Positions 17,808 through 27,663 of a stretch of DNA of 64,000 nucleotides are shown here, piece after piece. The stretch is from positions 17,475 to 81,474 of the forward strand of contig NZ_JNVB01000008.1 in the NCBI RefSeq assembly GCF_000770305.1. Direction: 5' to 3'. This DNA is from Erwinia oleae. Its GTDB lineage: Bacteria; Pseudomonadota; Gammaproteobacteria; Enterobacterales; Enterobacteriaceae. The position numbers and the translations under genes were made by a program. Each line of letters starts with the position of its first letter. The stretch's first letter is position 1. The notes below the pieces were generated by a model. The model saw only the letters and a program-made list of their open reading frames with translations, searched no databases and was not told where the DNA came from.

Positions 17808-18473
17808 ATGAAACGTTTGTTTATTACCGGTACCGATACTGAAGTGGGAAAAACGGTGATCAGCCGCGCCCTGTTACAAAAACTGGCAGAAGGCAATAAG
17901 CGTACCGTCGGCTATAAACCCGTCGCCAAAGGAAGTCAGCAGACGGAAGAGGGCATCCGCAACAAAGATGCGCTGATCCTTCAGGAATCGTCGTCAATTG
18001 CGCTTCCTTATGCTGCGATCAATCCGATAACGCTGCTGGAAGATGAGATCAGTACCAGCCGCGATACGCCTGTCGACTATGCAAAATTGAGCGAAGGTCT
18101 GATGTCATTGCATGAGCAGGCCGATCACGTGGTGGTTGAAGGCACCGGGGGCTGGCACAGCCTGATGAACGATCTACGTCCGCTCTCCGCCTGGGCAGTG
18201 GATGAAAAACTGCCGGTGGTGATGGTGGTCGGTATCAAGCTGGGTTGCATCAGCCATGCATTGCTGACCGCGCAGGCGATAGCCAACGATGGGTTGCCGC
18301 TGCTGGGATGGGTGGCGAATCGTATCAATCCGGGGCTGGCGCACTACGCAGAAATCATTGAGGTTTTACGCTGTAAAATTGATGCGCCGCTGTTAGGTGA
18401 ATTGCCCTATCTGCCGCGTGCTGAATCGCGCGATCTGGCGAAATATATCGATCTGAGCGCGATAAAGCGCTAA
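17808..18473 (+). CDS. bioD2: Dethiobiotin synthetase paralogue BioD2 (YnfK)
   Basis: 221 residues. The P-loop GTDTEVGKT is at 7-15, and VVEGTGGWHSLMN supplies the carboxylate/diaminononanoate-binding loop. The fold performs ATP-dependent ureido ring closure on diaminopelargonate to give dethiobiotin; the YnfK paralogue in E. coli is a second, poorly expressed copy. ATG 17808 is chosen by alignment to the family. Its position near mlc repeats the E. coli order, but the usual neighbour clcB is absent. Confidence 0.93.
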   Translation: MKRLFITGTDTEVGKTVISRALLQKLAEGNKRTVGYKPVAKGSQQTEEGIRNKDALILQESSSIALPYAAINPITLLEDEISTSRDTPVDYAKLSEGLMSLHEQADHVVVEGTGGWHSLMNDLRPLSAWAVDEKLPVVMVVGIKLGCISHALLTAQAIANDGLPLLGWVANRINPGLAHYAEIIEVLRCKIDAPLLGELPYLPRAESRDLAKYIDLSAIKR

Positions 18474-18499
18474 AAAAATGGCACCCAACAGGTGCCATT
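18472..18499. terminator. Terminator between bioD2 and the osmU operon
   Basis: Stem AATGGCACC (18477-18485), loop CAACA, stem GGTGCCATT (18491-18499). The A-run on the left makes it strongest for the - strand osm operon. Confidence 0.8.
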
Positions 18500-18516
18500 A
18501 TATGAGTAAAGTAGTA

Positions 18517-19650
18517 TCAGGGATTCAGCGCGCGGCGCGTGCGACCTGAACTGAGATAGCTGGCGATATAGTCCTGAGAAATCTCTCCGCTGTAGCGACC
18601 TTCCTCATCCACAATCGGCATCCATACCATATTGTGCTCATACAGTTTTGACAGCACCACGCGCAGGTTCTCTTCTGCACGTCCGGTAACGGTAAATTTA
18701 TGCAGCAGTTCGCTGCATTCCCCGCTGGCGCCACGCGCTTCCCGGCGTTTGACAAAGCCCAGCGGCTTGCCGTCTTCATCCACCACGGTGACCGAGCGCA
18801 TATCGTTATCGTCCATCGTGCCAAAGGCTTCCGCCAGCGGGGTTGAACGCCTGACGGTAATGGTGGGCTGCTGATCGGTAACGTCGCCCGCGGAAACCAG
18901 CAGCAGGCGCTTCAACGTGCGGTCCTGGCCGACAAACGAGCCGACAAACTCATTGGCCGGTTTCGCCAGCAGTTCGTCCGGGCTGGCGCACTGCACAATT
19001 TTGCCCTGACCAAACACTGCAATACGATCGCCCAGCTTCAGCGCCTCATCGATATCATGGCTTACCAGCATTACCGTTTTTTTCAGCTGGCGTTGCATAT
19101 CCAGAAATTCATTCTGAATGACTTCGCGGTTAATCGGATCGACCGCCCCGAACGGCTCATCCATCAGCAATACCGGTGGATCCGCTGCCAGGGCGCGGAT
19201 TACGCCGATACGCTGTTGCTGACCGCCAGAGAGCTCACGCGGATAGCGATGCAGGAATTTTGTCGGATCGAGCGCGACCATGCTCATCAATTCACTGGCC
19301 CGCTCACGACAGCGCTTTTTCTCCCAGCCCAACATGCGTGGCACAACGGTGATGTTCTCTTCAATGGTCATGTTGGGAAACAGACCAATTTGCTGGATCA
19401 CATAACCAATATTGCGCCGCAGCGTCACGGTGTCCATACCGCTGGTGTCTTCACCGTTAATCAGTATTTTGCCGCTGCTGGCGGGGATCAGACGGTTAAT
19501 CATCTTCAACGTGGTGGTTTTGCCGCAGCCGGACGGGCCAAGCAGCACGCACATTTCACCTTCCGGCACGTTCAGGCTGACGTTGTCCACCGCGTTAAAC
19601 GAGGTGCCTTTCTGCGTAAAGGTTTTGGTGAGGTTTTCCAGTTTTATCAT
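18517..19650 (-). CDS. osmV: OsmU osmoprotectant importer, ATPase subunit
   Basis: 377-residue ABC ATPase of the OpuC/ProV type. Walker A GPSGCGKT is at 38-45, the signature LSGGQQQR near 140, Walker B LLMDEPFGAVD follows. The C-terminal third has a tandem CBS region that in OpuA-type transporters senses ionic strength. It works with OsmW, OsmX and OsmY to import glycine betaine and choline-O-sulfate-like solutes (Salmonella OsmU). Its ATG overlaps the osmW stop by one base (TAATG). Confidence 0.92.
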   Translation of the reverse strand: MIKLENLTKTFTQKGTSFNAVDNVSLNVPEGEMCVLLGPSGCGKTTTLKMINRLIPASSGKILINGEDTSGMDTVTLRRNIGYVIQQIGLFPNMTIEENITVVPRMLGWEKKRCRERASELMSMVALDPTKFLHRYPRELSGGQQQRIGVIRALAADPPVLLMDEPFGAVDPINREVIQNEFLDMQRQLKKTVMLVSHDIDEALKLGDRIAVFGQGKIVQCASPDELLAKPANEFVGSFVGQDRTLKRLLLVSAGDVTDQQPTITVRRSTPLAEAFGTMDDNDMRSVTVVDEDGKPLGFVKRREARGASGECSELLHKFTVTGRAEENLRVVLSKLYEHNMVWMPIVDEEGRYSGEISQDYIASYLSSGRTRRALNP

Positions 19651-20297
19651 TATCGAATCCCCTTAGGAGTCAGCGCCAGCTGCAAACGGTGCAGCAGCCA
19701 GTCGAGAATAATTGCCAGCAGGCAAATCATCAGCGCGCCTGCAATCAACATGCGAATATCACTGCCGCTGATGCCATCCAGCAGCAGCAGGCCGAGGCCG
19801 CCCGCGCCGATGACGGCGGCAATGGCCATGACGCCAACGTTCATCACCACGGCGGTACGGATGCCGCCAAAAATGACCGGCAGCGCCATCGGGATCTCAA
19901 CCCAGCGCAGACGCTGCCAGAACGTCATACCAATGCCGCGTCCGGCTTCGCGCAGGCCGCCCGGCAGATTTTCCAGTGCGGTGTGCGTATTGCGCACAAT
20001 CGGCAGCAGGGAGTAGAGGAATACGGCGGTAACTGCGGGCAGTACGCCAATTCCCTGACCGATCATCGAAAACAGCGGGATCATCAGGCCAAACAGGGCG
20101 ATGGACGGAATGGTCAGCACAATGGTGGCGAGGCCGAGGATCGGCGTTGCCAGCCATTTGTAGCGCACAATCATGATGCCGAGCGGTACGCCGACGACGA
20201 TCGCCAGACCCACGGCCAGACCCACCAGCCACAAATGCTGAAACGTCAGGGAGGCCAGGTAGCCCGCGTTGTTAATCATGTAGTGAATAGTTTCCAT
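19650..20297 (-). CDS. osmW: OsmU importer, permease subunit
   Basis: 215 residues with five or six membrane helices and the BPD-transporter permease domain; the cytoplasmic EAA-like loop is near LREAGRGIGMTFWQRLRWVEIP. AAGGAGG lies before its ATG. Second permease of the operon; pairs with OsmY to form the channel. Confidence 0.9.
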   Translation of the reverse strand: METIHYMINNAGYLASLTFQHLWLVGLAVGLAIVVGVPLGIMIVRYKWLATPILGLATIVLTIPSIALFGLMIPLFSMIGQGIGVLPAVTAVFLYSLLPIVRNTHTALENLPGGLREAGRGIGMTFWQRLRWVEIPMALPVIFGGIRTAVVMNVGVMAIAAVIGAGGLGLLLLDGISGSDIRMLIAGALMICLLAIILDWLLHRLQLALTPKGIR

Positions 20298-20306
20298 TCT
20301 GCCTCC

Positions 20307-21248
20307 TTAAAGCAAGCCTTTAGATTTCAGAAAATCGCTCGCCACCTGTTGTGGAGACTGATGGTCGATATCAACGCGTTTATTCATTTCAGTAATGGCT
20401 TCATCGGTGATCAGCGGCGACAGGCTGTTCAGCGCCTCTTCCAGGCCGGGATGGCTGTCCAGCGTGGCTTTGGTTACCACTGGCGTAACCGCATAGCTGG
20501 GAAAGAAGCCTTTGTCGTCTGTTAAGACCTTCAGATCGAACCCCTTAACGCGGCCGTCGGTGGTGTAAACCAGTCCTGCATCAACGAAGCCGTCGCGGAT
20601 GGCGTTATACACCAGGCCGGGATCCATCTGACGGATTTGCGGGCGATCCAGCGGCATATTGTAAGCTTTTTGCAGCGGTTTCATGCCGTCCGAGCGTCCT
20701 GAAAACTCCAGATCCAGGCCTAACAACCAGTTATTATCCGGATCGTTTTTACGCACCTCTTCCACTTTCGCCACCAGCTGGGACATCGTTTCGATATGCT
20801 CGGCCTCGGCGCGTTTGCGCTGCATGGCGAACGCGTAAGTGTTGTTCATCGGGGCCGGATTCAGCCAGACCAGCCCCAGTTTGCTGTCCAGTTTTTTCAC
20901 CGTGTCATACGCTTCCTGCGGCGACATTTGCTTGTTGATATGGTTGAAAATAATCAGTGACGTACCGGTATATTCCCAGGTCATATCAACCTGCTTGTTG
21001 ATCATCGCGTTACGGCCAATGGTGGTGGCGATATTGGTCTTCGGCTCAATCTGAAAGCCTTTTTTACGCAGATACATTGTCGTCATCGCCGAGAGAATGT
21101 GCTGCTCGGTAAAACTTTTCGTCGCAAAAACGATAGGTTTTCCGGCGTCGGCGTCGGCGGCAGCGGCGCCTGCGCTGAGCGCCAGCGTCGCACTTAATGC
21201 CAGCGCGGTGTTGCGCACCCAGCGGGTAAAGAGTGTGGCCTTAGCCAT
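20307..21248 (-). CDS. osmX: OsmU importer, periplasmic substrate-binding protein
   Basis: 313 residues. A signal peptide runs to about residue 30 ([16 protein letters not shown]). The mature protein is an OpuAC/ProX-type binding protein ([34 protein letters not shown]...). Tyr and Trp residues expected to form the quaternary-amine cage are present (TWEYTGTSL), though the cage itself cannot be confirmed by eye. AAGGAG precedes the ATG. Confidence 0.92.
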   Translation of the reverse strand: MAKATLFTRWVRNTALALSATLALSAGAAAADADAGKPIVFATKSFTEQHILSAMTTMYLRKKGFQIEPKTNIATTIGRNAMINKQVDMTWEYTGTSLIIFNHINKQMSPQEAYDTVKKLDSKLGLVWLNPAPMNNTYAFAMQRKRAEAEHIETMSQLVAKVEEVRKNDPDNNWLLGLDLEFSGRSDGMKPLQKAYNMPLDRPQIRQMDPGLVYNAIRDGFVDAGLVYTTDGRVKGFDLKVLTDDKGFFPSYAVTPVVTKATLDSHPGLEEALNSLSPLITDEAITEMNKRVDIDHQSPQQVASDFLKSKGLL

Positions 21249-21266
21249 ATGTCTGCTCCTTAATTC

Positions 21267-21992
21267 TTATACAGCCGTGTGTGGGCTGAGCAGGCGACCT
21301 AATCCGGCCAGTAACATATCGAGGATCAGCGCAAAAAGTGCCGTTGCGGCAGCGCCAAGGATCAGGGTAGGGAAATCGTTCAGATAGATGCCGGGGAAAA
21401 TCAGTTCACCGAAGCTGCTCGCGCCGATCAGGAACGCCAGCGGCGCGGTGCCCACGTTTATCGCCATCGCCACGCGGATACCAGAGAGCATCACCGGCCA
21501 GGCATTAGGAAGCTCCACCTGACGCAGCCGTTGCCCTTTGGTCATACCGATGCCGTTGGCCGCCTCGATCAGCGAGGAGGGAACGGAGCACAGCCCGGAA
21601 TAGGTGTTTCGCACAATCGGCAGCAACGATGCCAGGAATAACGCAACAATCGCGGGCCGATCGCCAATACCAATAATGACCATCGCCAGCGCCAGTACCG
21701 CCAGCGGGGGCAAAGTATTGCCGACGTTAAAAATTTGCATCACGTATTCCGCCCAGCGGCGGGCGAAAGGGCGGCTGAGGATGATGCCGCTGGGAATACC
21801 GACCAGCAAAGCAAACAGCATCGACCAGAACACCAGGAACATATGTTGCCTGCCCAGATAAATCAGATCGACCTGGCGGGCTTTGATGGTATCAACGCCG
21901 AGGCCGTAAACCAGCAGCGCCACAATGGCAATAACGAATAGTACCGCCAGTGCCGTGCGCCGTAAAAACGTCGCGTTTTGCATAAGTTTCAC
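21267..21992 (-). CDS. osmY: OsmU importer, permease subunit (first gene of operon)
   Basis: 241 residues, about six helices, BPD permease with the EAA-like segment LIEAANGIGMTKGQRLRQVELPNAWPV. GGGAGAG precedes the ATG at 21992. It heads the four-gene osm operon (osmY, osmX, osmW, osmV in transcription order). The name follows the Salmonella OsmU usage and should not be confused with the unrelated periplasmic OsmY of E. coli. Confidence 0.88.
   Translation of the reverse strand: MKLMQNATFLRRTALAVLFVIAIVALLVYGLGVDTIKARQVDLIYLGRQHMFLVFWSMLFALLVGIPSGIILSRPFARRWAEYVMQIFNVGNTLPPLAVLALAMVIIGIGDRPAIVALFLASLLPIVRNTYSGLCSVPSSLIEAANGIGMTKGQRLRQVELPNAWPVMLSGIRVAMAINVGTAPLAFLIGASSFGELIFPGIYLNDFPTLILGAAATALFALILDMLLAGLGRLLSPHTAV
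21365..21372 (+). promoter_or_regulatory. KOPS octamer
   Basis: GGGTAGGG inside osmY, pointing toward dif. Confidence 0.55.
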
Positions 21993-22366
21993 TCTCCCTG
22001 GTTTTTTCAGGATACGGGCATGCCCTTGTTATAGTGACAAACAGCACAACAACATCGATCGCGCATAAGGCGATATCCGCCTGGTTTGTGCCGGGTAAAA
22101 TGGTTAAAAAAGATACATCAGGTGTTTTTTAACGCCAGATGACCAAAAAGTACCTTAAACTCTATAGCAGCGTGCCCTCTGTTCCGCCAGTTTCAGGCGG
22201 AAAATCAGCAGGATAGTTTTCGCACTAAAGCGCTGTAACTCGCTTTATTACAGGTCTGAGGGTAAAAAAGAGAATTTCTGGCGTCACCGGTGACAACGTC
22301 ACATTTTGAGGGTTTTACGTCGGTTATCGATAAATTCACGGTTGTTACAGGAAAGCATTCACGTCT
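21993..22366. other. 374-bp divergent intergenic region osmY / DHA2 exporter
   Basis: No gene seen. It must hold the osm operon promoter and the exporter promoter, and it carries a perfect matS at 22290-22302. TCTATAGC near 22161 resembles a sigma-S -10, but the match is too short to rely on. Confidence 0.5.
22290..22302. promoter_or_regulatory. matS, MatP binding site
   Basis: GTGACAACGTCAC fits the matS consensus GTGACRNYGTCAC at all positions. MatP binding to such sites organises the Ter macrodomain. Confidence 0.92.
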
Positions 22367-23824
22367 ATGTCTGAAAGCACGCACGAGCCGGTTGCCGGAC
22401 GCCCGCTGATTCTTATTGCCTGCATGCTGGCAATGTTCATGGCCGCCATTGAAGTCACCATTGTAGCCACCGCGATGCCGACCATTGTTGCTGAGCTGGG
22501 AGGATTTGCGCAGTTTAGCTGGGTATTTTCGATTTACCTGCTGACGCAGGCAGTAAGCGTACCGATCTATGGGCGGCTGGCCGATATCTGGGGACGCAAA
22601 CGGGTCTTTTTTATCGGCACTTCACTCTTTTTACTGGGCTCGGTACTGTGTGGCTTCGCGCCGGGCATGCAGTGGCTGATCCTGTTCCGCGCCGTGCAGG
22701 GGCTGGGAGCGGGCGCAATCATGCCGCTGACCGCCACCATTGTTGCCGATGTTTATCGGCCCGAAGAGCGAGCCTCTATACAGGGCTGGCTTTCCAGCGT
22801 GTGGGGCGTGTCAGCAATCGTTGGCCCGCTCAGCGGCGCGTGGATTGTGCAGCACCTTAACTGGGCGGCGATCTTCTGGGTTAACGTGCCCATCGGCATC
22901 GTTTCCATGCTGATGCTGGCACGCTGGTTTAGCGAACCGGGCCACCATCAGCAGCAACGTCTGAACCTGGCAGGAAGCGGTTTGATGATGCTGTCGGTGA
23001 CGGCGCTGCTTGCCGCGCTGTTACAGGCGCAGGAGCCAGGCTGGTGGTCTTTGTGTCTCTTTGTACTGGCGGCGCTCGCCGGCTGGGCGCTGGTACGCCA
23101 TGAAAAGCACGCGCCGGAACCGCTGTTCCCGCATGCCATCTGGCAAAGCAGAACGCTGCTGGCAGGCAATATGGGGAACCTGGCTATCGGCGCGGCAATG
23201 ATGGGCATCAGCGCTTTTTTACCCACGTGGATTCAGGGCGTAAACGGCGGAACGCCGCTTCAGGCCGGCAGTGCCCTGGCTATGATGTCGATTGGCTGGC
23301 CGCTTGCCAGCACCTTCAGCGGTCGGTTGATGCATCGAACCTCTTACCGTTTCACCGCGCAGACCGGCTCGTTATTGCTGATTATCGGCACCGGGCTGTT
23401 ATTGCTGTTAAACAGCCACAGTTCGATTTTCCAGTCCGGTCTGACCGCCTTTGTAATTGGCAGCGGTATGGGAATGACCAGCACCACCTTCCTGATCTCG
23501 GTACAGAATTCAGCGCATCATTCGATACGTGGGATCTGCACGGCGTCAATTATGTTCAGCCGCCTGTTGGGTTCCGCGCTGGGCACGGCAGTGATGGGCG
23601 CGGTGCTGAATTATAATCTTCTGATCCGCCTGCCTGACAGGCAGGATCCGGTGCAGCAGGTGATGTCGCATGCAGAGCGCGCAGCGATGGGTGCGCAGGG
23701 GCTGGCGGAGGTGACGGGGCAGATTGCCGCTTCGCTGCACTGGGTATTTGCGGTGTCGGTGATTATCGCGACAGCCAGCCTGATAGTTTCACGCGCATTG
23801 CCGGTTAAAAGGCCGGGTGACTAA
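22367..23824 (+). CDS. DHA2-family (14-helix) MFS drug exporter
   Basis: 485 residues with about 14 hydrophobic segments, the DHA2 layout. Helix 1 shows MAAIEVTIVATAMPTIV (motif D1), loop 2-3 shows GRLADIWGRKRVF (motif A), and helix 5 shows motif C-like GVSAIVGPLSGAW, typical of proton-driven antiporters. It probably exports hydrophobic or cationic toxicants. A hairpin terminator follows. No regulator gene is adjacent. Confidence 0.9.
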   Translation: MSESTHEPVAGRPLILIACMLAMFMAAIEVTIVATAMPTIVAELGGFAQFSWVFSIYLLTQAVSVPIYGRLADIWGRKRVFFIGTSLFLLGSVLCGFAPGMQWLILFRAVQGLGAGAIMPLTATIVADVYRPEERASIQGWLSSVWGVSAIVGPLSGAWIVQHLNWAAIFWVNVPIGIVSMLMLARWFSEPGHHQQQRLNLAGSGLMMLSVTALLAALLQAQEPGWWSLCLFVLAALAGWALVRHEKHAPEPLFPHAIWQSRTLLAGNMGNLAIGAAMMGISAFLPTWIQGVNGGTPLQAGSALAMMSIGWPLASTFSGRLMHRTSYRFTAQTGSLLLIIGTGLLLLLNSHSSIFQSGLTAFVIGSGMGMTSTTFLISVQNSAHHSIRGICTASIMFSRLLGSALGTAVMGAVLNYNLLIRLPDRQDPVQQVMSHAERAAMGAQGLAEVTGQIAASLHWVFAVSVIIATASLIVSRALPVKRPGD

Positions 23825-23830
23825 ATGAAT

Positions 23831-23852
23831 AAAGGCCGCGAAAGCGGCCTTT
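23831..23852. terminator. Terminator between DHA2 exporter and ynfD
   Basis: Stem AAAGGCCGC, loop GAAA, stem GCGGCCTTT, serving both convergent genes. Confidence 0.9.
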
Positions 23853-23856
23853 ATTA

Positions 23857-24153
23857 TCAGGAAGAGGGCGAGTCCTGGGAAGAACCTGCATTCGCCGGTA
23901 CGGGCTGCTCGCTTTCGCCCCCGTTGCGTTTATAGACGATTTTCTGTGAATCATTTTCGCAGTGACCAACCACCTGGCCGCCTGCGCTGTCAGCCTGATC
24001 GTTGGGAACAACGTCAAGGGTGAAACCCGATTCCGGCACGCCGTTATTAATGATTTTCTGGCTGATATCTGCCTTAACCGATTCGCAAGATGCCTGGGCT
24101 GCGAGAGGAGAGGCAATAATCAGCGCGATAACCCACTTGTAACCTTTCATCAT
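23857..24153 (-). CDS. ynfD: DUF1161 periplasmic protein YnfD
   Basis: 98 residues. Signal peptide MMKGYKWVIALIIASPLAAQA-SC; the mature protein has two cysteines (ASCESVK and VVGHCEND) likely to form a disulfide, with the DUF1161 pattern GVPESGFTLDVVPNDQA-VVGHC. The C-terminal tail is Ser/Pro-rich and longer than usual. Function unknown. It lies with ynfB and ynfA, as in E. coli. Confidence 0.85.
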   Translation of the reverse strand: MMKGYKWVIALIIASPLAAQASCESVKADISQKIINNGVPESGFTLDVVPNDQADSAGGQVVGHCENDSQKIVYKRNGGESEQPVPANAGSSQDSPSS

Positions 24154-24202
24154 CTTATCCTTTTGCTTAGTATCAGCGAATAACTATAGCAGCCATTTAT
24201 CA

Positions 24203-24553
24203 TCAGGGCGTGATCAGACGACCGCTGCGGCGATCCAGACAGCGAAGCGTGTTTGGCTCCCAATAAGCGTTTACGTTAGCGCTTTGTTCACAGCTATCGC
24301 GATTATCATAGGCGCGGTCAGCCTTATCGAACTCTTTTTCAACGCGGGTATTCACCTTCCTGCGTAGCATATGGGTTTGATCCCACTGCTCTTTTTCCTG
24401 CCGGGCCTGCTCGTTGCTCAGCGCATTGTTGCCGTTATCAATAATCAGGCGATCGGTTTGCGCCTGCGCGATACCGTTCATGCTGAACAGCGTACCGGCA
24501 AGCACCAGCAGCAGAGCAGCCTTGCCCATACATTTTTGCTTGTGTGTCATCAT
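24203..24553 (-). CDS. ynfB: DUF1283 periplasmic protein YnfB
   Basis: 116 residues from ATG 24553 (an adjacent in-frame ATG at 24550 is possible); GGTGAAAAC precedes it. A signal peptide ends near MNGIAQAQ. The mature DUF1283 domain contains [26 protein letters not shown] and a Cys pair ([22 protein letters not shown]). Unknown function; envelope-located. Divergent from ynfA as in E. coli. Confidence 0.88.
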   Translation of the reverse strand: MMTHKQKCMGKAALLLVLAGTLFSMNGIAQAQTDRLIIDNGNNALSNEQARQEKEQWDQTHMLRRKVNTRVEKEFDKADRAYDNRDSCEQSANVNAYWEPNTLRCLDRRSGRLITP

Positions 24554-24690
24554 CGTTTTCACCGTAAATTCTCTTGTTTGAAATGCAACGCCCGCCGGAG
24601 CGGCTGCATGGATCACGTTATGTAGTATATCATCACCCGCAAATAGCTCACCAGCCGCCCGCATCTCGTTTAGGGTTGAGAGAGATTTCT

Positions 24691-25020
24691 ATGCTGTTCA
24701 AAACAACGCTGCTTTTTTTTATTACCGCGCTGGCTGAAATTATCGGCTGTTTTCTGCCGTGGCTCTGGCTGAAAAAACAGGGGAGCGTGATGCTGCTGAT
24801 ACCTGCGGCCGCCAGCCTGGCGCTGTTCGCCTGGCTGCTGACGCTCCATCCCGCCGCCAGCGGCCGGGTATATGCCGCCTATGGCGGCGTGTATGTGGTA
24901 ACGGCGCTGCTCTGGCTCCGTTTTGTGGATGGCGTAAAACTCAGCTATTACGACTGGCTGGGCGCTGCCGTCGCGTTCTGTGGGATGCTGATCATGGTCG
25001 CGGGATGGGAAAGAGGCTAG
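24691..25020 (+). CDS. ynfA: UPF0060 inner-membrane protein YnfA
   Basis: 109 residues with four predicted helices, related to the small multidrug resistance fold. Family marks include [18 protein letters not shown] at the start and [23 protein letters not shown] in the middle. ATG 24691 fits family length (E. coli 108). YnfA in Shigella has been reported as an efflux protein; here the role is inferred from that. Confidence 0.93.
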   Translation: MLFKTTLLFFITALAEIIGCFLPWLWLKKQGSVMLLIPAAASLALFAWLLTLHPAASGRVYAAYGGVYVVTALLWLRFVDGVKLSYYDWLGAAVAFCGMLIMVAGWERG

Positions 25021-25195
25021 CGGTATAAAGCCGAAACCAGATGCTTTTTGAAAATGTGATTTAACTTCCAATACGGCCTTTAAGATACTTGTATGGTAGG
25101 TGCCGCGAACGTGAATGACGCGGTCGTCAACCATATCGGATCTTAATTGTCAGAGAGGCCTCGATCTTCTCTGGCAGCCACGGAAGGGTCATCCT

Positions 25196-26728
25196 ATGTC
25201 ACAAAAGAACAGGAAAATCACCATCCCTGTCAGTTTGGGTTATGGTGTTACGGATATTATGGGCGGAGGCGCCTTTACCGTTATCGGCGCGTGGTTATTG
25301 TTTTTTTACACCACCTGGGTTGGCCTGACGCCGATGCAGGCGGCTTCCATCGTGGCGATTGCCCGTATTGTGGATGCGGTTGTCAGCTTATTTATGGGCA
25401 GCATCACTGACCACTTTTATAAAACATATTTCGGCAAAAAATTTGGCAGACGCCGTTTCTTTTTACTGGCGGGCGCGCCGCTGATGCTGGTTTATGCCCT
25501 GTTATGGGTTAATGGCATGAGCTACGGTTTTTACCTTACCGTCTATCTTGCTTTTGAAATTATCGCCGCGATGGTGCTTATTCCCTGGGAAACGTTGCCG
25601 TCGGAAATGACCCGAGATTTTAATTCACGGACAAAACTCTCGACATGCCGCATGTTCCTGTCGGCATCAGGCACTTTTCTGGCCACCTTTATTCCCGGTT
25701 TACTGATTCATCATTTCGGCGAGGACAATCCTCATGCGTATTTAATCAACGGTATTGTTTTCGCCGTCCTGTTTATGGTGTGCGTCTTTATTTCCTGGAA
25801 GGTCACCTGGGAGCGCGAGTTAACGCCGGAGATGCTGGCAGAGTTGGAACGTGTCGTGCCGCAGGCCACGCTTGTGGAAAGACTTGTCTCTGTGCTCGCG
25901 CTGTTTAAGGAATATGCCTCAACGCTTCGGGTTCGTGCGTTCCGCAAGCATCTGGCCATTTACCTTCTCTCATTTACCGCGAAAGATATTTACAACACGG
26001 TGTTTGTTTTTTTCTGCGTCTACTGCCTGAACATTTCTGCTGCGCTGGCGGGAACGCTGCTCTCGATGAGTATTGTCGGGCTCCCGGTGACGCTGCTGGC
26101 AGGCGTGGCGATCATCAGATACGGGCCAGCACGTCTTTATACGTTTGCCTACAGTCTGATGCTGCTGTGTCTGGTGGGTTTGTTGATGGTTTATCAGTTT
26201 CCGGGCGACTATAACGTTGCGCTTTTAGTTGTCCTGGCGGTGCTTTATCAGGTCGGGCGTTGCGTGCTTGAATTCACGCCCTGGAACGTATTTCCGTTTA
26301 TTCCGGATATTGACGAATTAATCACCCGCCAACGCCGCGAAGGCTTATTTGCAGCCGTCATGACCTTCTCACGTAAAACGACGATAGCTGTTGCCACCTT
26401 TATGGTTGGCATGCTGCTTCAGGCGGGAGGATTTATAAAGGGCAGTCAGACGCAGCCTGAAAGCGCCGTGCAGACCATCGCCATTATGTTATTTGCGGGC
26501 ACGGCAGGGTTACTGCTTCTCGCACTCTGGCAGGCATTAAGTTTTCATCTGAATAAGCAGACGCATAAAATATTTGTTGATGAGGTGGATCGGTTAAAAA
26601 TAAGCGGTGCGGAACGTCACGCAGCGCCAGAAATAAGAAAAGTAGTGGAGGATCTGACCGGGCACAGTTACGATAAACTCTACGCGGAATTTACCCAGCC
26701 TGGGCAACATTTAACGCCGCATAAATGA
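25196..26728 (+). CDS. GPH-family sugar:cation symporter
   Basis: 510 residues with about 12 helices. The N-terminal motif LGYGVTDIMGGGAFTVIGAWLLFFYTTWVGL and MGSITDHFYKTYFGKKFGRRRFFLLAGAPLM mark the glycoside-pentoside-hexuronide (MelB/UidB) family. ATG 25196 is chosen because GGAAGGG precedes it. It stands alone without a glycosidase gene, so the substrate (glucoside, uronide or other) cannot be stated. A 54-residue hydrophilic C-terminal tail follows the last helix. Confidence 0.88.
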   Translation: MSQKNRKITIPVSLGYGVTDIMGGGAFTVIGAWLLFFYTTWVGLTPMQAASIVAIARIVDAVVSLFMGSITDHFYKTYFGKKFGRRRFFLLAGAPLMLVYALLWVNGMSYGFYLTVYLAFEIIAAMVLIPWETLPSEMTRDFNSRTKLSTCRMFLSASGTFLATFIPGLLIHHFGEDNPHAYLINGIVFAVLFMVCVFISWKVTWERELTPEMLAELERVVPQATLVERLVSVLALFKEYASTLRVRAFRKHLAIYLLSFTAKDIYNTVFVFFCVYCLNISAALAGTLLSMSIVGLPVTLLAGVAIIRYGPARLYTFAYSLMLLCLVGLLMVYQFPGDYNVALLVVLAVLYQVGRCVLEFTPWNVFPFIPDIDELITRQRREGLFAAVMTFSRKTTIAVATFMVGMLLQAGGFIKGSQTQPESAVQTIAIMLFAGTAGLLLLALWQALSFHLNKQTHKIFVDEVDRLKISGAERHAAPEIRKVVEDLTGHSYDKLYAEFTQPGQHLTPHK

Positions 26729-26733
26729 CGTCC

Positions 26734-26755
26734 GGCGGCCAGCCTGCTGGCCGCC
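26734..26755. terminator. Hairpin between convergent GPH transporter and ydfG
   Basis: Stem GGCGGCCAG, loop CCTG, stem CTGGCCGCC. No T-run, so it may stall or protect 3' ends rather than act as a classical terminator. Confidence 0.55.
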
Positions 26756-26761
26756 CCATAC

Positions 26762-27508
26762 TCAACGCTTCGCGACTTTTAATCCTGCCAGCGTCTGGCA
26801 CACCGGCATCATTTCCAGCGTATTGATGTTGACATGCTTCGGCAGCGTGGCCACCCACCAGACCGCTTCGGTAACGTCTTCAGCGGTTAACGGCTCGGTA
26901 CCTTCGTAAACGTTACCGGCTTTTGCGTCATCGCCTTTGAAGCGCACGTTAGAAAACTCCGTGCCGCCCACCAGGCCTGGCTCAATGTCCGTCACGCGAA
27001 GCGGAGTGCCGTGCAGGTCGGTGCGTAAATTGAGGCTGAACTGGCGAACGAAGGCTTTGGTCGCGCCATAAACGTTACCGCCCGCATAAGGCCAGTTACC
27101 GGCGGTGGAGCCAATATTAATAATGTGCCCCGCGTTTCGCTCAACCATGCCGGGCAGGATTGCGCGGGTCATGTAGACCAGACCTTTATTGTTGGTATCG
27201 ATCATGGCTTCCCAGTCATCAAGGCTGGCCTTATGCGCAGGCTCCATCCCCAGCGCCAGGCCTGCATTATTCACCAGCACGGCGATGTTTTGCCAGTCGG
27301 CGGGGAGACTTTGCAGCGCTTCTTCAATCTGCGCGCGGTTACGCACATCCAGCCTCAGCGTATAAAGATTGTCGCCCAGCTCATCTTTCAAGGCCTGAAG
27401 GCGTTCGCTGCGTCGGCCGGTGGCAATCACACGGTGACCCTGTGCGATAAAGCGGCGGGTGATGCTCTCTCCAAAGCCGGCGGTGGCACCAGTAACAAAT
27501 ACAATCAT
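26762..27508 (-). CDS. ydfG: NADP-dependent 3-hydroxy acid / malonic semialdehyde reductase YdfG
   Basis: 248 residues, same as E. coli YdfG. Classical SDR: cofactor motif TGATAGFGE near 6-14, NNAG near 84, catalytic Ser in IGSTAGNW and YGATK (Tyr-x3-Lys). The family oxidises L-allo-threonine and serine and reduces malonic semialdehyde from the Rut pathway. ATG 27508 lies behind AGGAACAG; the longer frame is rejected. Confidence 0.95.
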   Translation of the reverse strand: MIVFVTGATAGFGESITRRFIAQGHRVIATGRRSERLQALKDELGDNLYTLRLDVRNRAQIEEALQSLPADWQNIAVLVNNAGLALGMEPAHKASLDDWEAMIDTNNKGLVYMTRAILPGMVERNAGHIINIGSTAGNWPYAGGNVYGATKAFVRQFSLNLRTDLHGTPLRVTDIEPGLVGGTEFSNVRFKGDDAKAGNVYEGTEPLTAEDVTEAVWWVATLPKHVNINTLEMMPVCQTLAGLKVAKR

Positions 27509-27663
27509 CTCACTGTTCCTCAACACATTTTGGGGGTTACACACCTTAGCACTTCACCATGAGAATGGTAAGGCTGACGCTTACTCCTTTAAAAAGACCG
27601 GATCTCCGGGCGATAAAAGAGTAATTTGTCAGCATAATCTTTCCTCTGGACAGGAGAAGTGGA

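Noticed and set aside
19057..20016. 319-codon open frame on + opposite osmV/osmW
   Set aside because: Shadow of two coupled ABC genes; no ribosome site or recognisable domain.
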